Source: UBA11403 sp963784615 (GTDB lineage Bacteria; Pseudomonadota; Gammaproteobacteria; Legionellales; Legionellaceae). From it: 64,000 bases of DNA. Positions 1 to 9,007 of the stretch are shown piece by piece. The stretch lies in assembly GCA_963784615.1 (NCBI GenBank), contig CAWASG010000001.1, forward strand, positions 1,054,001 through 1,118,000. The letters are read 5' to 3'. The translations under genes were made by a program, and so were the position numbers. Below the pieces are notes generated by a model. That model did no database searches. It was not told where the DNA came from and worked only from the letters and a program-made list of their open reading frames with translations. Numbering within the stretch: the stretch's first letter is position 1; every line of letters begins with the position of its first letter.

Positions 1-776
1 TTACGTAAATCATCCATGGTTTGCAGAATTTCATCATCCGTTTCACCCAAACCGAGCATGAGGCTTGTTTTAGTCAACACGTCTGGACGATATTGTTTGG
101 CGTAAGCCAACACATCGATTGTTTGCCAATACCCGGCGCGGTTATCGCGAACAGGATGGGTTAATCGTTCAACCGTTTCAACATTTTGTGCAAATACGTC
201 CAAGCCACTGTCTAATAATAATGCCACGTCTTTTTGGACACCCTGAAAATCGGGGGTCAACGCTTCTATTTTAGTGTTTGGGCAACGGATTTTAATCGCC
301 CGAATAGTGTTGGCGTAGTGCGCCGCACCCCCATCAGGCAAATCATCACGATTCACAGATGTGAGAACAATGTAATCCAGATTCATCAGGGATACGGTAC
401 GCGCGGTGTTTTCAGGCTCTTCATGATCAAGCCATCCTCGTGGGTTTCCGGTATCGACTGAACAGAATCGACATGCACGTGTGCAAATAGCGCCCATCAG
501 CATAATCGTCGCTGTGCCATGAGACCAGCACTCCGCAATGTTGGGGCACTTGGCTTCTTCACATACAGTCGCCAGACGATGCTCTTTAACTCGCGCTTTA
601 ACAGCCATATACTCGGGCGTTGTTGTATTCACTACACGTAACCAACTTGGCTTGGGTAGGCGCTCAGAGGGCGTAGCCTCTGCTTTAATGCCGTCTTTAA
701 TGGCAACAACACCCTGCGGATTTGTATATTTTTGCCCGCTGTGGACTACAACAGGAATCTCACTCAATTTAGTCAT
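1..776 (-). CDS. lipA: Lipoyl synthase LipA (3' end outside window)
   Basis: Radical-SAM enzyme that inserts two sulfurs into octanoyl groups on lipoyl domains, completing lipoate synthesis after LipB. Reading the minus strand from the ATG at 774-776 gives MTKLSEIPVVVHSGQKYTN, then the auxiliary-cluster motif CEEAKCPNIAEC and the radical-SAM motif CTRACRFC. The frame stays open to base 1, so the C-terminus is missing from the window. lipB lies about 50 kb away at 51037, so the lipB-lipA pairing of E. coli is not kept. The two motifs make the identification secure. Confidence 0.97.
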   Translation of the reverse strand, partial: MTKLSEIPVVVHSGQKYTNPQGVVAIKDGIKAEATPSERLPKPSWLRVVNTTTPEYMAVKARVKEHRLATVCEEAKCPNIAECWSHGTATIMLMGAICTRACRFCSVDTGNPRGWLDHEEPENTARTVSLMNLDYIVLTSVNRDDLPDGGAAHYANTIRAIKIRCPNTKIEALTPDFQGVQKDVALLLDSGLDVFAQNVETVERLTHPVRDNRAGYWQTIDVLAYAKQYRPDVLTKTSLMLGLGETDDEILQTMDDLR

Positions 777-825
777 GCTTTATCTCATTTTTGGACAATG
801 GAGATGCCCGTAGCCTTTGTGCATT

Positions 826-2022
826 TCAATCGTCATAATGTGGTGAATAGTTACTATAACGCCAGCCAACGAATAAAGCGGCAATAAAAACAACACCCGA
901 CATAGCCAAGATAGATAATGCACTTGGATACGCCAGTAATAATACACCCATTGCTGCTAACATCAAACATGCCGAAACAGGGAGAATCTTGCGCGGATGA
1001 ACGTTAAAAATCAGATAAAAAATCAGCAATAGTACTAAAGGCAATAAATAAACGACGAGATAGGTCAGCTGACAGAAATAATACGCCGCTGAAGTCAGCG
1101 TTTTTGTCTGGAGCCATTGTTGAAACATAGCGCCGACACTAAAGTCACAGGTTTGTTGATAAGAATAGACCGTGGCAACACCGAGCAGCAACACCGGCAC
1201 AATCCAAAATATCGATCGTTGACGACCTGACCGCCGCTGAGCATTGTAATATTGAACAACAAACGCAAGCAGTGCGACCCCAGAAATCCACGACACCCAC
1301 CTCAAATATAACATCCATTGCTGGTATGCATTTGTAAAGACAAATTGAGCAGTATGCAAAGCACCCAAGGTTAAAATAAACATCAACCCCAGGTAAAAAC
1401 GAACCTCCCGGCGGTCGGGGTAAAGCCAAAGGAAGGATAAGAACATCAACAAACAAAACAACGAGCATGGGCTAATCGCTTCCATCAATGCTGAACTCAC
1501 AATGCTTGCCAATAAAGAGGCTGGCTGTTTGATCTCCATTTTTAAATTAGACTGGTTGCTAGCACTCCATTGTCGCAACGTGTTGCGCGTGACCTCTGTT
1601 AACGCGCCATCTTTTTCAACTTGATGATGGCAAAAAGTTAATGCACGTAACAGCCCTTTTCCAGTGGTTTCAGAATCCAAAAAACCGACCCAACGAGAAT
1701 CACAAAACATAATGGCTGGCACCGAAAAATCATTTGAATGAAAGGCTTGTAATTTCTGATAAAAAAGTTTCAGCTGAGGTTTTTCGATATCAATGACATG
1801 ACGATTAGTCTTAATCCAAAGGTTTTTTTCACTTAAGTCACGAAAGAAATCATCTGCCTTGTGACAGTGGGGACAGGTTGATGAAATAAATAAATCAACG
1901 TTTAAGACCACCCCGCCGCTAGCATCATGACTAAACCATTCATCGGATTGCGGCGCCGCGTGGCTGAGAACCATATTGAAGAATAATACAAAATAGACTA
2001 ACCACCGCGTCGCCATACCCAT
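826..2022 (-). CDS. Membrane thiol-redox protein: thioredoxin-like domain plus CcdA/DsbD-like membrane domain
   Basis: 398 residues. A signal peptide (about 1-23) is followed by a thioredoxin-like domain with a CPHC active site (about residues 50-53, in SSTCPHCHKADDFF) and then about six hydrophobic segments from residue 170 on. The first membrane segment carries EAISPCSLFCLLMFLSFL, which resembles the D-x-x-N-P-C first helix of CcdA/DsbD transporters; another Cys lies in QQTCDF. By analogy it would pass reducing power across the inner membrane to a periplasmic CPHC domain, but with the thioredoxin domain at the N-terminus instead of the C-terminus as in DsbD. The start lies 3 bases beyond the stop of the PAP2 gene, so both are probably co-transcribed. 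The domain reading is by eye; the substrate is unknown. Confidence 0.6.
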   Translation of the reverse strand: MGMATRWLVYFVLFFNMVLSHAAPQSDEWFSHDASGGVVLNVDLFISSTCPHCHKADDFFRDLSEKNLWIKTNRHVIDIEKPQLKLFYQKLQAFHSNDFSVPAIMFCDSRWVGFLDSETTGKGLLRALTFCHHQVEKDGALTEVTRNTLRQWSASNQSNLKMEIKQPASLLASIVSSALMEAISPCSLFCLLMFLSFLWLYPDRREVRFYLGLMFILTLGALHTAQFVFTNAYQQWMLYLRWVSWISGVALLAFVVQYYNAQRRSGRQRSIFWIVPVLLLGVATVYSYQQTCDFSVGAMFQQWLQTKTLTSAAYYFCQLTYLVVYLLPLVLLLIFYLIFNVHPRKILPVSACLMLAAMGVLLLAYPSALSILAMSGVVFIAALFVGWRYSNYSPHYDD

Positions 2023-2025
2023 CTT

Positions 2026-2688
2026 TTATAATATCCTTTTTTGATTATCTCGCATGTACTCGGACAGCCAGTAATACAATAAGCCGACCTCAATGAGCGC
2101 CAAATAACTCGCCATCAGCACATCACTCAGATAATGATAAAGTAACAACACTCGTGAAGCCGCAACCAGCGAGCCAAACAATATAAACCCTATCATATAT
2201 CGAGGAAACAAGGCACTGAAACCAAACACGAGCGCCATTATTGTGGTGGTATGGCCTGAAGGAAAAGACCAGTATAGCGCATTTTTATGTGGACCATAAA
2301 ATCCATACAAATGCTCTGAAAAAAACAAAGTGGGGCGCGCCCGTCCGAACGTCACTTTCAAAACTAAACAAACCAAGTTTGAAAAGATAAGACAGGTCAG
2401 TAAAAACCAAGCCCGACGCTCCCAATGTATGTTTTTAAAAAAAACTCGGCTAGTTAACCCCACAACAACAAGACCAATCAAATAAGTCTTTTTATTACCA
2501 AATTTGGTCAATGACACCAACCATGGAAATTTTGCTTCAAACTGCGCCCCATAAGCAGCAATTGTTATCGGCTGATCAATATATAAAAAAGATACGATAA
2601 TCAATCCTAGGCAGGATAAAACAACCCACGGTCTCGTCATCGTATCAAACAATCGCTCAAAGGCAGTTTTGTCACTTATAGTCATCAA
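2026..2688 (-). CDS. PAP2-family membrane phosphatase
   Basis: 220 residues with about six membrane helices. All three PAP2 motifs are present in order: KVTFGRARP, PSGHTTT and SRVLLLYHYLSD, so the catalytic Arg and two His are intact. Such enzymes dephosphorylate lipid phosphates (undecaprenyl pyrophosphate, phosphatidate or PGP) at the periplasmic face of the inner membrane. The gene starts 3 bases after the greA stop and runs into the thioredoxin/CcdA-like gene, forming a greA-PAP2-redox cluster. The substrate cannot be assigned from sequence; undecaprenyl pyrophosphate recycling or lipid A modification are both possible. Confidence 0.85.
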   Translation of the reverse strand: MMTISDKTAFERLFDTMTRPWVVLSCLGLIIVSFLYIDQPITIAAYGAQFEAKFPWLVSLTKFGNKKTYLIGLVVVGLTSRVFFKNIHWERRAWFLLTCLIFSNLVCLVLKVTFGRARPTLFFSEHLYGFYGPHKNALYWSFPSGHTTTIMALVFGFSALFPRYMIGFILFGSLVAASRVLLLYHYLSDVLMASYLALIEVGLLYYWLSEYMRDNQKRIL

Positions 2689-2691
2689 ACC

Positions 2692-3174
2692 TCACCCGAG
2701 CGCATAATCTACGTGAATAATCTCATACTCTATTTTCCCACCAGGCGCATTGACCACAATCTCGTCATTCAATGACTTACCAATAAGTGCACGCCCCATA
2801 GGAGAACTGTAAGAAATCTTATTTTTTTTGATATCCGCCTCATCTTCACCGACAATTTGGTAGGTCACTTCAGCATTGGTTTCCAAATGGCATAGGCGAA
2901 CGGTCACACCAAACACAACACGACCATTATTTTCCATGCCCGCTAAATCAACAATACGCGCATGTGACAATTTGGCTTCTAAATCCTGTATTCGACCCTC
3001 CATGAAACTCTGCTCTTCACGCGCAGCATGATACTCCGCGTTTTCCTTCAAATCACCATGCTCCCGCGCGGTTGCAATGGCCTCAATAATTCGAGGGCGA
3101 TCAATGGATTTCAAACGATTCAACTCTTCTCTTAGAGCCTCAGCTCCTTGTACTGTCATCGGGTGTTTTTGCAT
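2692..3174 (-). CDS. greA: Transcription elongation factor GreA
   Basis: 160 residues, the normal GreA length. It has the N-terminal coiled coil (about residues 10-75, with the acidic tip region DLKENAEYHAAREEQ) and a C-terminal FKBP-like domain (SPMGRALIGKSLNDEI). GreA enters the RNA polymerase secondary channel and stimulates cleavage of backtracked transcripts. It sits 5 bases downstream of carB; carB-greA adjacency is common in gammaproteobacteria. Identification is secure. Confidence 0.97.
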   Translation of the reverse strand: MQKHPMTVQGAEALREELNRLKSIDRPRIIEAIATAREHGDLKENAEYHAAREEQSFMEGRIQDLEAKLSHARIVDLAGMENNGRVVFGVTVRLCHLETNAEVTYQIVGEDEADIKKNKISYSSPMGRALIGKSLNDEIVVNAPGGKIEYEIIHVDYALG

Positions 3175-3179
3175 AAATA

Positions 3180-6100
3180 TTACCTTATATGTAAGTCTTG
3201 TAGTCGTGTAACAACGTTTCTATCATCATATTTCATTGCCAAGCAAGCCGCTTCGGCACCTGACAACGTAGTCGTGTAACTGACCTTCTGTTGCAAGGCA
3301 CTGCGTCGGATGGCAAACGAATCCGCGATGGCTATTTTACCTTCCGTAGTATTCACAATAAAATCAATTTCATGATTTTTGATATAATCCACAACGTGTG
3401 GACGTCCCTCTGTCACTTTAAAAATTCGCCGACAATCAATGCCCGCCGCCTGAATTACCAGCGCAGTTCCACGGGTTGCGACGATTTCAAATCCTAATGC
3501 TATCAACTGCTTGGCAATTTCCCCAACGCGGGCTTTGTCTGCATCTCTTACTGAGACAAAAGCACGGCGACGCTTCACAATATGCGCGCCAGCACCGAGT
3601 TGTGCTTTAGCATAAGCTTGTCCAAACCGCTTGGCAATACCCATCACTTCGCCCGTTGATTTCATTTCAGGCCCAAGAATCGAATCAACCCCTGCGAACT
3701 TAACGAATGGAAATACTGGCATTTTGATGGAATAAAATGATGGCATAGATTGCGGACCGATTAATCCCTGGTCTTTTAAAGTCTGCCCCATTTTACAACG
3801 CGCTGCGATTTTAGCCAATGACAAGCCGGTTGCTTTTGAGACAAAGGGCACTGTACGTGAGGCGCGAGGATTCACCTCCAAGACATAAATATCATCACCT
3901 TGAATGGCAAACTGTGCATTAACCAGCCCAACCACACCTAGCGATAAAGCCATTTGCGTCATTTGCTGAATTAAATCATGTTGTACGACACTGCTTAAAC
4001 TAAATGGCGGCAGCGTGCAAGCAGAATCACCAGAGTGTATACCTGCTTGTTCAATATGCTCCATGATGGCGCCAATAAGAACGTCTTTGCCGTCACATAC
4101 CGCGTCAATATCCACTTCAATGGCGTCATCTAAAAATTTATCCAGCAGCACGGGCGAATCGTTAGAAACCTCAACCGCAACTTCTAAATAATGACGTAAA
4201 TCAGCCTCCTGATACACAATTTCCATGGCACGACCGCCCAAAACATATGAGGGTCGAACCACTAGCGGGTAACCAATTTGGTTAGCTAGTGCGATGGCTT
4301 CTGCTTCACTGCGTACAGTCCCATTGGCAGGTTGATGCAGCTTCAGGGTCGTGACTAATTGCTGAAATCGCTCTCTGTCTTCTGCTTGATCAATCGAATC
4401 TGGCGGAGTGCCAATAATTGGAACGCCATTGGCTTCTAAAGCACGCGCAAGTTTCAGTGGTGTTTGACCGCCGTAGTGGACTATCACGCCTTTTGGTTTT
4501 TCAATGTCAATGATCGCTAAAATATCTTCAAGCGTAACGGGCTCAAAATACAATCGGTCTGAGGTATCAAAATCTGTCGACACCGTTTCTGGATTGCAAT
4601 TCACCATGATGGTTTGATATCCCATCTCCCGCAAAGCCATGGCGGCATGAACGCAGCAATAATCAAACTCAATCCCTTGGCCAATTCGATTAGGACCACC
4701 GCCTAAAATCATGATTTTTTCTTTGTCTTGCTCGGGACGCGCTTCGCAGGTCGTCGCGTAACAAGAATAAAAATAAGCGGTCTCACTAGGAAACTCACCG
4801 GCGCAAGAGTCAATTCGCTGATAAACGGGCTTTACACCCAATTGATGTCGATATTGCCGAACCTCATGTTCGGTAGAACCGAGTATCCCAGCAAGATAAG
4901 CATCAGCAAATCCTCGCTTTTTAAGTTGACGCAGCGCATTTTCATCCAGACTACCTAATGTTTTCCCATCAATCCCCTGCTCAATCTCAACCAACTCTTG
5001 CAATTGTCCTAAAAACCACGGATCGATTCGACTTTCCTGATGGATATCTTCAAGGGTCATGCCGAGACGAAATGCATCAGCCACATACCAGATTCTATCT
5101 GGCGTTGGCTCTCGCAAGTGGCCACGTAATATCGAGTAGTCTGTTCCTGAAAATAAAGAGTGCAACCCAGTACGCCCAATTTCCAAACTACGAATCGCCT
5201 TTTGTAATGATTCTTGAAAGTTGGCGCCAATCGCCATAACTTCACCAACAGATTTCATCTGCGTGGTTAGCGTTGTTGACGTTTGCGGGAATTTATCAAA
5301 ATTAAATCGTGGAATTTTTGTGACAACATAATCAATCGAGGGCTCAAATGATGCAGGGATTTTACCACCAGTGATTTCATTGGACAGTTCATCAAGCGTA
5401 TACCCAACAGCAAGCAGCGCTGCAATTTTCGCGATTGGAAATCCAGTTGCCTTGGAGGCAAGTGCCGAACTCCTTGATACCCGCGGATTCATTTCCACAA
5501 CCAATAACCGACCATCATGAGGACTTACGGCAAATTGAACATTCGAACCGCCGGTATCCACACCCACCGCACGTAGCACACGAATAGAGGCATCACGCAT
5601 TCGCTGGAATTCTTTATCCGTCAGGGTTTGTGCGGGGGCTACAGTAATTGAGTCACCGGTATGCACGCCCATAGGGTCAAGGTTTTCTATTGTGCAGACA
5701 ATAATACAATTGTCTTTTTTATCACGCACAACTTCCATTTCATATTCTTTCCAACCGAGCACAGATTCATCAAGTAGTAACTCATGCGTCGGTGACAACT
5801 CAAAACCTCGCTCGCAAATTTCCTCGAACTCTTCACGGTTATATGCAATCCCCCCCCCACTCCCTCCCATCGTAAAAGACGGACGAATAATCGTTGGATA
5901 GCCTAATTGCGCTTGCACCGATACTGCCTCTTCCATACTATGAGCAATGGCCGAGCGCGGCATTTCGAGTCCAATTTTTGTCATCAGCTTGCGAAACATA
6001 TCGCGGTCTTCGGCTTTATCAATCGCTTCGGGGGTTGCACCAATCATTTCGACTGAATATTTTTCCAATACGCCTTCACGCACGAGATCAAGCGCACAAT

Positions 6101-6389
6101 TGAGTGCCGTTTGCCCACCCATGGTCGGCAAAATGGCATCCGGTCGTTCAATCTCAATAATCCGCGCAACCTCAGGCCATAAAACCGGCTCGATATACGT
6201 GGCATCAGCAAGTTCTGGATCAGTCATGATGGTCGCGGGATTGGAGTTCACCAAAATCACGCGATATCCTTCAGCCTTGAGCGCTCGAACGGCCTGCGTT
6301 CCAGAATAATCAAATTCACAGGCCTGGCCAATGATAATAGGCCCTGCACCAAGAATGAGCACGGATTGAATGTCGGTACGCTTAGGCAT
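3180..6389 (-). CDS. carB: Carbamoyl-phosphate synthase large subunit
   Basis: 1069 residues, the full family length. Two ATP-grasp halves are visible: GAGPIIIGQACEFDYSGTQA near the start and GGGPNRIGQGIEFDYCCVHA near residue 560, with a C-terminal MGS-like allosteric domain ending around VTRLQDLHIR. It makes carbamoyl phosphate from bicarbonate, ATP and ammonia delivered by CarA, feeding pyrimidine and arginine synthesis. Unusually, carA is not adjacent: it lies at 11487-12599, beyond metK, ahcY, a plus-strand effector-like gene and a Spy-like gene. A run of nine G (5850-5858) encodes part of the glycine-rich GGSGGG loop. Confidence 0.98.
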   Translation of the reverse strand: MPKRTDIQSVLILGAGPIIIGQACEFDYSGTQAVRALKAEGYRVILVNSNPATIMTDPELADATYIEPVLWPEVARIIEIERPDAILPTMGGQTALNCALDLVREGVLEKYSVEMIGATPEAIDKAEDRDMFRKLMTKIGLEMPRSAIAHSMEEAVSVQAQLGYPTIIRPSFTMGGSGGGIAYNREEFEEICERGFELSPTHELLLDESVLGWKEYEMEVVRDKKDNCIIVCTIENLDPMGVHTGDSITVAPAQTLTDKEFQRMRDASIRVLRAVGVDTGGSNVQFAVSPHDGRLLVVEMNPRVSRSSALASKATGFPIAKIAALLAVGYTLDELSNEITGGKIPASFEPSIDYVVTKIPRFNFDKFPQTSTTLTTQMKSVGEVMAIGANFQESLQKAIRSLEIGRTGLHSLFSGTDYSILRGHLREPTPDRIWYVADAFRLGMTLEDIHQESRIDPWFLGQLQELVEIEQGIDGKTLGSLDENALRQLKKRGFADAYLAGILGSTEHEVRQYRHQLGVKPVYQRIDSCAGEFPSETAYFYSCYATTCEARPEQDKEKIMILGGGPNRIGQGIEFDYCCVHAAMALREMGYQTIMVNCNPETVSTDFDTSDRLYFEPVTLEDILAIIDIEKPKGVIVHYGGQTPLKLARALEANGVPIIGTPPDSIDQAEDRERFQQLVTTLKLHQPANGTVRSEAEAIALANQIGYPLVVRPSYVLGGRAMEIVYQEADLRHYLEVAVEVSNDSPVLLDKFLDDAIEVDIDAVCDGKDVLIGAIMEHIEQAGIHSGDSACTLPPFSLSSVVQHDLIQQMTQMALSLGVVGLVNAQFAIQGDDIYVLEVNPRASRTVPFVSKATGLSLAKIAARCKMGQTLKDQGLIGPQSMPSFYSIKMPVFPFVKFAGVDSILGPEMKSTGEVMGIAKRFGQAYAKAQLGAGAHIVKRRRAFVSVRDADKARVGEIAKQLIALGFEIVATRGTALVIQAAGIDCRRIFKVTEGRPHVVDYIKNHEIDFIVNTTEGKIAIADSFAIRRSALQQKVSYTTTLSGAEAACLAMKYDDRNVVTRLQDLHIR

Positions 6390-6469
6390 GTTAATTACCG
6401 GTGAAAAATTTGAGTTATTTTATCGCGGGAGATGTGACAAAGCCAGTAAATTGTCAGCAGTATAGTGGA

Positions 6470-6508
6470 TGTAGGGTGGGCAAGGAGCCGAGAGGCGACG
6501 TGCCCACC
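6470..6508. repeat. Short palindromic repeat, GTAGGGTGGGCA family
   Basis: Imperfect hairpin with arms GTGGGCA and TGCCCAC around AGGAGCCGAGAGGCGACG, between carB and the Spy-like gene. A related copy lies on the opposite strand at 48578-48616 (same ends, same AGGAGCC and GGCGACG blocks). It would sit in the carB 5' leader. Confidence 0.6.
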
Positions 6509-6527
6509 ATTGCACTTCAAAAACAGA

Positions 6528-6971
6528 TTAATGACCCATTCTCATTTCTTCACAATGAGTCGCCATTTGTGTATAAGCGGCTTTTTGTTTTGCATCTAAC
6601 ACATTATAAATGTCGTGCTTAGCGACCATTTTGGTTTTAAGAATATCTGCCATTAACTCTTTTCTTTTATGAATTAATGCTGTTAATTTAGCGTCATCCA
6701 TTTTATCGGATTCAACATGCCCTCTCATTTCATGACGAAGCGCACGAACTTCGCGCCATTTTCCTTCCGTAGCTTTTCGCTCTTCTGCTCTGATTGCAGC
6801 GATTTTTGCCTTTTGATCGGCTTTTAAATCAAGCTTCTTCATCATACCTTGCATGCACATATGATGCTGACCATGTCCTTTCATCATCTGCATATCCTGA
6901 GCAAATGTGGCTTGACTGAAAGAGACGGATAGAGCCAATACAGCAGGTAGTACAATCATTTTCTTAATCAT
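6528..6971 (-). CDS. Spy/CpxP-like periplasmic protein
   Basis: 147 residues: signal peptide (about 1-24, ending ATFAQ), then a Met/His-rich stretch (MQMMKGHGQHHMCMQGMMKK) and a helical region with two LTxxQ-like motifs (LDLKADQKAKIAAI and LDAKQKAAYTQM), typical of the Spy/CpxP fold. Spy is an ATP-independent periplasmic chaperone and CpxP an envelope-stress modulator. The Met/His-rich start and GH end might bind metal, which is inference. It sits alone between carB and the divergent effector-like gene, so it has its own promoter region. Confidence 0.75.
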   Translation of the reverse strand: MIKKMIVLPAVLALSVSFSQATFAQDMQMMKGHGQHHMCMQGMMKKLDLKADQKAKIAAIRAEERKATEGKWREVRALRHEMRGHVESDKMDDAKLTALIHKRKELMADILKTKMVAKHDIYNVLDAKQKAAYTQMATHCEEMRMGH

Positions 6972-7188
6972 TTTGATGTCCTTAACTAAATGTTAGAAAG
7001 ATGTCCAATTAGAACCGTGCGAGTTTTCATCGCGCGTAAAATAAGTATAGTCGCTTTATCTTAAATGCAAGGAAAACCTAAAAATAAAGATCGATCAGAG
7101 AACGGTTCGTGCCAAAAACCATGCATGATGAGTAATATAATCTATAATATAAATAGAACTCTAAACGAATATGAAATGGAGACAATCC

Positions 7189-8886
7189 ATGTCGCATAAT
7201 TATCATCAAAACCATGTTATTACCATCCTGAATCAATATCTTGAATACCATAATTTTCCAGCCGTTTGTCGTCTTGATACTGGAGGGGTATGCAATGGCT
7301 TGGCTTGTCTTTATGCGAAATATGTTTTAGAAAAAAAAGAAACTGAATTCCTGGAGATATTAGAATACATGACCGGAAAAAAACCGGAAGTCGACGCCGA
7401 CAAGGTAGATGAAAAAGTAAATCGTTTTGTCATTGAGGTTCTTAAATATGCCAGTCCAGAGTTATTCACTGATAACATGGGACAAGCTAAAGCCTATCAA
7501 GAAATCGTAGTTGATGGGGAGAATATTAAACCCGCATTTACCTTGGGACTCGTTACACCGAAGGAAAATTGGGTTGATATTTTTTCATCCATCAATCTAT
7601 GTCCGGGTGAAGCGATGATGGTCTCGGGCATAAATCATGCTGTTTCAATTTCCAGGAATATCAATGGAAACTATATAGTCTATGATCCAAACTATTCAAC
7701 GGGCACTAAAACATTTGGATCTGAAAATGAACTGATAGAAAATCTGAGTCATAACGTCTTTGACTATCAAAATACGAATATTGGTTTAGCTATCAAAATA
7801 ATCCGCCCCAAAAACAGTCCAACTAAAACTTACCCCACAATCGATGACATTTACAAAAAGTGTGTTAATCCACATGAAAGAGAAGGAGGGGCAACATCCT
7901 TATTATCAAACAGAACGACATATTTACTTGAATTTGCCGCAAAAGTTTCTGACATGGATGCGATACGGAAATTGATTAAGCTCAAGCAAATAAAAGGTTT
8001 AAAAGACGCCATGACACTACTTTACAAAAATAATACTGAAATTCCAGAGGAGTTACTCGAAAAATTCTTTAAGAACGACAAAATTCACCTTCTACGCGTA
8101 TCTGCTTATTTAGGAAAACGAGAGTCATTTTATTGCATTTTAAAAAACTTAAAATCCACTCTCCAAACCTTAGATCAGACGGATTGTATTGTACTAATGA
8201 ATTGCGCTGCAAATAGCAGCAATCCATCATTACTTAAAGATATCGTCGATTGTTTTGATAATCTTCCTTCTATCGAAAAATCAGATGAGGACTTTAAGGC
8301 GATGGATAACATGCAACACTCAGAGAGTATATTAATAACGAACATTTTCAAGAGAGATACAGATAACAAAGACACCATCATGCACGCCATTTGCAGCCAG
8401 TCAGCCGCCTGCCTGACGGTATTACTGGATAGATTAGATGAAAATACGAAAGTATTAACTGCTGAGCAACAATTGGAGTATTTGAGTTTAGCGATAGCGC
8501 AAAATAACCCCATCATGGTTGAAACGCTGGTTAAACATGGCAACAATCGAATTCCACAAAAATTACTGGAAACGATTAGTCTCCCTTATGATGTGATCAA
8601 ACGAACTGATATCTATTTACTTAAAATGCTTCAAAATCATGGTGTGATTTTTTCTAAAAGTGGGCAAGCAATCATAGACCAAAAAGAGCATCGCAATGTT
8701 GGTCCGATACTCGCTATTGGAATCAAGTTGATGCAATTTATGGATTGGCTCAGAGACATTTGGGCGCAACATATCACAACCCATCACACAAACAAACATT
8801 TGATCTTCAGAACGTCAGATGTTAGCAGCGAACCAGAGAACAAATCAGTATCTAAACCAGATACCACACAGTCACAGCGGACGTAG
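7189..8886 (+). CDS. Putative cysteine protease-like protein with ankyrin-like C-terminal region (candidate effector)
   Basis: 565 residues from ATG 7189. This start is preferred over ATG 7171 because GGAGA lies 6 bases before 7189. The N-terminal part (about 1-200) has features of a papain-like fold: Cys35 in TGGVCNGLA, His150 in SGINHAVSI and Asp166 in IVYDPNY, a plausible Cys-His-Asp triad like that of YopT-type or related effector proteases. The C-terminal 350 residues are helical and show degenerate ankyrin-like units (TIMHAICSQSAACLTVLLDRL; LSLAIAQNNPIMVETLVKHG). There is no signal peptide or membrane segment. The gene is solitary, AT-rich, on the opposite strand to its neighbours, and sits between carB and ahcY. 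The stop TAG is formed by the first bases of an adjacent palindromic repeat. The family could not be named; the protease call rests on motif reading only. Confidence 0.5.
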   Translation: MSHNYHQNHVITILNQYLEYHNFPAVCRLDTGGVCNGLACLYAKYVLEKKETEFLEILEYMTGKKPEVDADKVDEKVNRFVIEVLKYASPELFTDNMGQAKAYQEIVVDGENIKPAFTLGLVTPKENWVDIFSSINLCPGEAMMVSGINHAVSISRNINGNYIVYDPNYSTGTKTFGSENELIENLSHNVFDYQNTNIGLAIKIIRPKNSPTKTYPTIDDIYKKCVNPHEREGGATSLLSNRTTYLLEFAAKVSDMDAIRKLIKLKQIKGLKDAMTLLYKNNTEIPEELLEKFFKNDKIHLLRVSAYLGKRESFYCILKNLKSTLQTLDQTDCIVLMNCAANSSNPSLLKDIVDCFDNLPSIEKSDEDFKAMDNMQHSESILITNIFKRDTDNKDTIMHAICSQSAACLTVLLDRLDENTKVLTAEQQLEYLSLAIAQNNPIMVETLVKHGNNRIPQKLLETISLPYDVIKRTDIYLLKMLQNHGVIFSKSGQAIIDQKEHRNVGPILAIGIKLMQFMDWLRDIWAQHITTHHTNKHLIFRTSDVSSEPENKSVSKPDTTQSQRT

Positions 8887-8958
8887 GTTGGGTTGAGCGA
8901 GAGCGAAGCCCAACATGGGCGGTTTTGTTGGGCTTCGCTCTCGCTCAACCCAACCTAC
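8883..8958. repeat. Palindromic repeat family A (GTAGGTTGGGTTGAG), copy 1
   Basis: Near-perfect 76-bp hairpin: GTAGGTTGGGTTGAGCGAGA with its complement at the far end, loop ATGGGCGGTTT. It lies between the convergent effector-like gene and ahcY and includes the effector stop codon. The right flank (8959-8984, with ACTTAATGGCA) matches one outer arm of the larger elements at 46877 and 53728. Confidence 0.9.
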
Positions 8959-9007
8959 TCCGATTAACTCTCTGAACTTAATGGCAATGAACCTACGGTT
9001 CTACAGC

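Noticed and set aside
6401..6622. 73-residue plus-strand frame between carB and the Spy-like gene
   Set aside because: It overlaps a palindromic repeat and the Spy-like gene antisense, with no protein-like features.
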